Shown here one piece after another: positions 58,624 to 64,000 of a stretch of DNA of 64,000 nt. The notes beneath the pieces are model-generated. The model did not search any database and was not told where the DNA came from. It worked only from the letters and a program-made list of their open reading frames with translations. The stretch lies in assembly GCF_010093535.1 (NCBI RefSeq), contig NW_022985210.1, positions 241,509-305,508 on the forward strand. The letters run 5' to 3'. Each line of letters starts with the position of its first letter. Positions within the stretch are counted from its first letter, which is position 1. Both the position numbers and the translations under genes were made by a program. Source of the DNA: Lindgomyces ingoldianus (taxonomy: Eukaryota; Ascomycota; Dothideomycetes; Pleosporales; Lindgomycetaceae).

Positions 58624-59043
58624 ATCCGCCACTGACGTAATCACTCTTTAATCATCAGCTTCGCCCTCACCAAAATTCTGGCCAAAGTTCCGTGATGCCT
58701 CAATCTCTCATGCCATCTCCTGACTAGTAGTAAAGCCCCAATTAAGCAGTTACAGTCATCCAATTGACCACCTCCGATCAATAATCACGCTTCTCCAATC
58801 CCTCTAGGAGAATTAGCTGTCACCTGTGAAAAGGGACCACGATCATCATTGCACACAACCCCTCCCTCCAGCCCTAAATTCTTACTCAAATCTCACTCAC
58901 ATCTCTAATCGACGCCCCCTCCAGCCCTTATTGAACCCGACCACTTACACCCTTACACGCACACAGCCGCCGCATACGCCCGCCTGGCACCCATCACCCA
59001 CACCGCATCGTCGCAGTCGCAGGGGTACAACAGGTCAGTCAAC
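58624..59043 (+). promoter_or_regulatory. Upstream region of the NTF2-like gene
   Basis: 420 bp between the P1 TIR and the ATG. The last 200 bp are C- and CT-rich, as in fungal leaders. No clear TATA box. Confidence 0.4.
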
Positions 59044-59526
59044 ATGACACCCAACGCCACCCGCAGCACCCTGCTGCGAAACAGAACGCAAAACTTCTGC
59101 ACTGCACTACTGTCGCCACCTCCACCATCACAGCTGCTGGATGCCTATTTCTCTGCTACTACTCCGCCGCATATCACAGAACACGGGCCTACATGGGCTT
59201 CGTCACGGCTTCCGTTTCTAGGGAAGACGTTTGAGGGGAAAGACGGCTGTATCAATTACTTCACTGTTCTAGCACAGACGTTGGACATGCATATGCATGC
59301 GGATACATTTCCTCCTGCGGATGGGTTTATCGTGGATGCGGAGGCGGGTGGAGGGACGGGCTTGGTGAGTGTAGTCGGGAGTGCAGAGTTCAGTAGTGTG
59401 AAGACTGGGAAGCGGTGGCATGAGCAGTTCATATATCGGTTTTCTGATTTCGATGCTGAAGGGAGGTTTGGGCATTGGGAGATTTGGGCGGATCCGTTGA
59501 GTGCGTGGGAGGCAGTTGGAGAGTGA
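59044..59526 (+). CDS. NTF2/SnoaL-like protein, 160 residues
   Basis: Single exon. N-terminal helices (RNRTQNFCTALLSPPPPSQLLDAYFS) are followed by TTPPHITEHGPTWASSRLPFLGKTFEGKDGC. Next come a central strand region and the C-terminal strands (GLVSVVGSAEFSSVKTGKRW, EQFIYRFSDFDAEGRFGHWEIWADPLSAW). The pattern of an NTF2-like cone fold (SnoaL or ketosteroid-isomerase-like) is clear. Fungal members of this type are mostly uncharacterised; a few act as small-molecule isomerases or cyclases. No signal peptide. A at -3 supports the start. It lies convergent with the minus-strand gene that ends at 59,938. Confidence 0.82.
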   Translation: MTPNATRSTLLRNRTQNFCTALLSPPPPSQLLDAYFSATTPPHITEHGPTWASSRLPFLGKTFEGKDGCINYFTVLAQTLDMHMHADTFPPADGFIVDAEAGGGTGLVSVVGSAEFSSVKTGKRWHEQFIYRFSDFDAEGRFGHWEIWADPLSAWEAVGE

Positions 59527-59937
59527 CCTGATCTGTTTGTGTTCAATTCTATGGGCTTGTTTGATTGGTGTGTTTGGTATCTTCTTTTTATTGATTCTGT
59601 TAAATGGGGAGCGTAGCTAGCTGGCTTTATGTCTCTCTACGTGCGAGCTCTGTGAAATAGCAGAGTGTAATGATTCCGTGCCCATGAAAATAATAGCCTT
59701 CAACCCACGGAGAAAGTCGAAAAAGCGCGTTCTCGAAAATAGCCCCCAGATTCCGAGATGCCTTGCTTACTCCGTACAATTTGCCCGGTACTGCACCATA
59801 ACGCCTGGTATCCATGCCCAAAGTCCTGTGACTGATCCGATGCCCAAGTTTGCATAGCCGTTCATAATCCATCGCTTGCTCAGCGATAATCCCCTTGAAC
59901 CCCCTCAAAACTTCACGGGGAAGAAGGGAAAGTGTTT
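59527..59937. other. Convergent intergenic region
   Basis: About 410 bp shared by the 3' ends of the NTF2-like gene and the minus-strand gene. Overlapping minus frames here have no protein features. Confidence 0.5.
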
Positions 59938-61145
59938 TCACTCCATGGCCGTAAAAAGACACACTTGCCTCACCATCTGACTCGCCAATAACATCTCCCT
60001 AAACACCTGATCTACCCCGCCTGCAAAATGAATCGTATAACTCTCCACCTTCCCCTTCCTCTTCTTTTCCCCCCACACTAAAGGTCGCTCTTTCGCATCG
60101 TCCAGCCGCTTCCCCGTCCGACTTCCCGGCTTCGCCCAATCGTTCTGGAACTCGTATAGCGTCTCTGGCATCACATCGTCGTGCGGGTCGCCCGGTTTCC
60201 AGACGAAGCGCCTCCCGCCGTAAGTGAATCGTCGGGGGGACCATGGGATTTTTTGCTGTCGGTCCGGGTATTCTTTTATGGGTGTGGCGAACGGGCCGCG
60301 GAGATGGATGCAGCGGGATTTGTAGGCGGCGTTGCTGTCACGTTTGTCGATGCCAGATAGTATGATTGAGATGCAGGGTGTGGGGAACTCGGCAACGCGG
60401 TAGAATTCCGCCGCATTGACTTGGTTGTCGCCGCGGTGTGAGGTTTCTAGCATGTAGAGGGAGTACTTGTCTGAGTATTCGCGCGCGCTGTAGATGTATT
60501 TCCGGCAACCGGAGGTTGTCCATTCGCGCGTTCGGTGGAGGTGGTAGGTGATTGGTGGCTGCGTTGGGTCCAGCATGGAGTAGTAGGGGATATCCGGGGA
60601 GGGGAGTTCGTCGTACATGGGGGTATAGGAGAGCGGAGAGTAGGAGGCTTGCCACGTGAGGAGGTTGTGGACCTAGGAGCATCATTAGTCCCAGCTCAGA
60701 GCAGCGAAAGCAGAAAATACAATGAACCACCAGAAAATTAAAATTGAATTGCTTGATTTGAGCGAGAGAAGGTACTTACAGAAGACAAGCTACCACTCTC
60801 CTCATCCAAGTCTCCATTAGCTCCCCAATGCATTGGCGCGGGAACAAACACACACTCGCGACCCTCTCCATCCTCAACACCACTCCCGCTCTCCAGATGC
60901 GGCCGCAGTGCCTTCTGTCGCTCCCTGTGGATGAAGATTTGCGTGCGGGCAATCCGCCTGTGTTCGTCCGAGTTCCCATCTGGTGAGATGCTGGCAAGCG
61001 AGTTCTCAATGTCGCTCTCCAGGGCCAGCGCGGCAGCCTCATGCTGCATGTACGACGAGTCGTAAAGCTGGGCGTGTTCTGATTCAAAGGCGGAGCTCCG
61101 CAAGAGCTCGAGGTGATCTGGCGACATGACTTCCATTTTCCCCAT
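59938..61145 (-). CDS. Protein of unknown function, two exons, about 366 residues
   Basis: Exon 1 is 61,145 down to 60,780 (122 codons), intron 60,779-60,673 (GTAAGT...CTAG), exon 2 60,672-59,938 (244 codons plus stop). Joining is in phase 0. The N-terminal third is acidic and Ser-rich with Arg-rich helix HRRIARTQIFIHRERQK. From about residue 120 there is a strand-rich region (ASYSPLSYTPMYDELPSPD, SGCRKYIYSAREYSDKYSLY, HRGDNQVNAAEFYRVAEFP). The C-terminal part ends ESYTIHFAGGVDQVFREMLLASQMVRQ. I do not recognise the family; a beta-rich tubby/LURP-like fold is a guess only. The 5' end abuts an assembly gap 5 bp from the ATG, so an earlier start cannot be excluded. Confidence 0.75.
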
Positions 61146-61150
61146 GTCTC

Positions 61151-61235
61151 NNNNNNNNNNNNNNNNNNNNNNNNNNNNNNNNNNNNNNNNNNNNNNNNNN
61201 NNNNNNNNNNNNNNNNNNNNNNNNNNNNNNNNNNN
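61151..61235. other. Assembly gap (85 N)
   Basis: Run of N directly upstream of the minus-strand gene's first visible ATG. Confidence 0.99.
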
Positions 61236-64000
61236 GGGAGAGGGAACAGAGGGGGTGAATGAGGTGGAAGTAATGCGGAGTGCAGCCGCGTGGTTGCTTG
61301 GGCTTACATGTCAGGATGAAGAATGAGGGACGGGGAGGGCTGAAGGGGTCTATCAGACATCAGACTACAAGGAACAGCAGCCTGAGCGGAGGGACGTGCT
61401 GGGCCTGCTGCTGGACTGGGCGCGCTGGTCCAGCGGTGGAGTCCGGAATCCCAATCCCTGACCTTGTCAGACGCGCAGATATCATCAGGCTGTTTGCGTT
61501 GCTTTGCATCTCAGGCACTGGGGGCTGACCGTCGACGCGCACACGGCCAATCAGCGCGCGGGCAAGAATTACTGGACAGATAGTGTACAATGTAACTGTC
61601 AAAGGGCATGGCAATTAATTCGCTGTGTCCTGCTACAGTTGCTATCATTAGCAGCATACTGTCGTACTCATCTGGTCCCTCGCCGCTGGAGAGCGAGAGC
61701 CTTCCAGAGACCCGTCTTGCAGGAATGAACTCGCCAGGTGGCATGCTCGAGCTGCGAATTCGCTTGCCTCGTTTTCTCAGTGAGACTGCTGGCACACATG
61801 AATGACGAATCTTACTCTCCCCCTGTACCGAAGATGGTGGAGGGACGTGGGAGCCTGCGAGCCAACCCACTAAACTCAGCGCTTAAGCAGTCATCGGACT
61901 CCGAACATCCAGACCGGCGACCATGCAACGAACGGTTGCCCACTCACCATCTGCAATGGCGGCGCCCGCTATACCGAAAGAATGCGCGAGGCTCACACTT
62001 CCCCCGATTAGCTTCTTCTCGAAGGACATGAAACATTCCACACGGGCTTGACGAGCCTCACGAGCCCCCTCGGTTACCAACCACCTCCCCCTTCTGTCCT
62101 GAACGACCCGCATCATGATTCCCGCGACCGATTCGACGCTGGCCATGGTGTTGGCGGCTTACCCCAGGAAATCCCGTTCAGCGCGCTCCCGCCGCTAGCC
62201 TCAGGCCGTCGGCTCCTCAACCCCGAGTCAATGGCGCCTTAAAGCGCGGTCGCTGCCCTCATAGGCTGCCAGCCCAACCTGCGCTTCTGCTAGTGGAAGA
62301 CGAGGCCGCACAAGGCTGCTGCAAGGCTGGCCAATCTGACTTATAGTGAGCGAGAGTTAGCGACTCACCACCACCAACCACCACTACCCTGCTCTACCGC
62401 CGTCCGTTGCCTCTGCGTAACAGCTGCTGCCTCGGTGAGGTAAAAGAGGGCGGCGGCCGGTCATAGGATGTGAGGTGATGTGATGTGATGCAATGCTCCT
62501 GGTGGCAGACTCCTACCGTTTGATCGATGCCTGATGATGTTGTGAAGGTGTGGTCCTGAAGGACTGTGGCGTGTCCCATGAGACGAGGACGATGTGAAGC
62601 GACAGCCTTCTTTTTCCCAATCCGGGATATTGTTTATTCGCCTTGAAAGTAAAGGGGGCGTAGTTCATCTCTTTGCACAATCGCCTTTTATGAAATAGTA
62701 CTTAGGATTCCAAGGACTGCAGCCAGTTGTCACGGATCCGGGTCCGAATCCCTCGAACAAATGCCTCGTCCAGTTGCTCTCTGCCAAAAACGCCCTTTCA
62801 AATAAGCAACTTCGCGCGCAAGCCAATGCCCTTCCGCCTGCAAATTCCGTTGAGTTGATTTTTCAAATCCATGCAGGAAGCAACACTCCCGCAATCTCTC
62901 TGGCATTTCACATGAAACAAACCTTACCGCTGCACTTCTCATCCCTAAGCCAAGATACCTCACGTGTGCGAGCTCAGAGGTTCTGCCAACCGTTGCACAT
63001 GTGCCAGCGCGCCAATCATCCGCTCGTGAAAGCGTTCACCAGCGCCGAACCATCAATCGGCGGGCGTAAATCTGACTCTCGCACGAATCTGGTAGCCGCG
63101 GAGATTTCCTTACCGCCCTTCCGTTCCACGGGATCCTGCTCCTCTCCGTCCACTAGCGCTGGAACCCCCGAAAATCGCGGTGAGGCTCCAAGACTCGATT
63201 CTCTTTCCTTTCCAGGTCACTGCTGGGCTCTTCACAGAACTTAAAAAGCTCGTCGCTGCTCTGCGCTGCCATGGCATAATTTGGAGAACGGTAAGTCTTG
63301 TGTCAGCCTGCTTGCCTGGAAAGGAGGAACGGCGACGAGAAGTGAGCCAACGCGCTAGTGCGCTTTTGGAATGTGGTGGGTTTAGCGACTTTTTGAGATA
63401 GAGATGTAGGCAAAGGGTTCACCGGTGAGGTCGCTGGTACCGACCGAGTCAGTAGTTGTTAGGAGTTACGGTTACATTGATAATGGAGCTATAACAATCC
63501 TGAAGATTCTTTGCGCTCGAGGGCTCTTTTGCGTGTGAAAGGCGACAAAAGTTTGTGAAAGTGGCAGAAGTTGTGACGGCACGTTCCACATCCCTGACGC
63601 TTGAGCATCTCCCTATCACATGCTTGCAGCTCGGGCTCCCTCTTGTCATGTTACCGCTTGCCCCTGTGCTAGCACCTAGGCAAGAGGTATATCTTCGAAC
63701 TGCAGAGCAGCTGCTCTGCTCTTTAATTTGATCTAGTTAGGCTACACCACTTTCTTGTTGCTTGAGCATGACGATCGTGATAGAAGTAAAAGGAATTTGT
63801 TAGGCATCATCTCATGCCGTTACCCGGGTCGACTAATAAGTCACGGATATCGGTTAAATGTATTTCCGCCATATGAGCTGCTGAGAAAACGCCACAGCCA
63901 AGAAGTGCAGGGCATCCACCTCCTCAGCCTTGTCCGACATTGTCTAGCCTTCAAGGCGAGGATGAATTACTACACTCTCTGCCATGTCGGCATACAGTAG
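61236..64000. other. 2.8 kb region without a recognisable gene
   Basis: Normal base composition and no repeats. Many short frames overlap on both strands, the longest being 156 codons at 62,774-63,244, but none shows domain, signal or compositional features of a protein. A small GTGAT-type repeat lies near 62,468-62,490. The left part probably contains the promoter of the minus-strand gene; the remainder is unassigned. An open frame reaching the right edge (63,755-64,000) is not convincing. Confidence 0.45.

Noticed and set aside
62700..62770. tRNA-like T-loop (GGGTCCGAATCCC) at 62,739-62,751
   Set aside because: No acceptor or anticodon stem can be formed at the proper distance.
62774..63244. 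156-codon plus-strand frame
   Set aside because: No recognisable motif, weak start context, and comparable chance frames overlap it.

Overview
The window looks like a piece of a filamentous ascomycete (Pezizomycotina) genome. Genes are intron-poor, with short GT-AG introns and CT-rich leaders. The repeats are saturated with CpA-to-TpA and TpG-to-TpA transitions, the mark of repeat-induced point mutation (RIP). The class (Dothideomycetes, Leotiomycetes or other) cannot be decided from what I can see.

Layout. 1-5,863: a repeat-family copy, a solo LTR, and an internally deleted chromodomain Ty3/Gypsy element that sits directly in front of a gene. 5,930-7,906: a membrane-protein gene whose first coding segment is cut by one RIP-type nonsense codon. 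7,907-9,284: a pogo transposase scrap, an LTR-like block and unassigned sequence. 9,285-49,502: a 40 kb gene-free AT-rich island made of transposons nested in transposons. It is bounded by a 73-bp imperfect inverted repeat and an apparent 8-bp target duplication, as if all of it grew inside one hAT-like element. 49,503-64,000: ordinary gene-bearing sequence with one RIP-degraded pogo element at 56,508-58,621.

Inside the island the order of events can be read from target-site duplications and from intact paralogues that serve as empty sites. A Fot1/pogo-like element (10,576-25,786, TA duplication) was entered by a minus-strand Gypsy element (10,792-24,131, 592-bp LTRs, duplication GATAG). That element was entered by a plus-strand chromodomain Gypsy element (15,868-21,532, 318-bp LTRs, duplication CGCAG). 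Further right lie a large palindrome (about 26,330-29,985), a foldback Fot1 derivative that hosts another Fot1 copy that hosts a solo LTR (31,186-34,447), and a 12.6 kb LTR element (35,190-47,833). The last is loaded with three more Fot1-type elements, two of them nested in each other.

The supported genes are: the 590-residue (originally perhaps 658) membrane protein at 6,134-7,906; an EthD-domain protein (50,521-50,835); a five-exon adenylate-forming acyl/aryl-CoA ligase (51,235-53,367); an NTF2/SnoaL-like protein (59,044-59,526); and a two-exon minus-strand protein of unknown function (59,938-61,145) whose 5' side runs into an assembly gap. EthD, CoA ligase and NTF2-like folds are often seen together in fungal aromatic or polyketide metabolism, but a shared pathway here is only an inference. 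No tRNA, rRNA or CRISPR was recognised.
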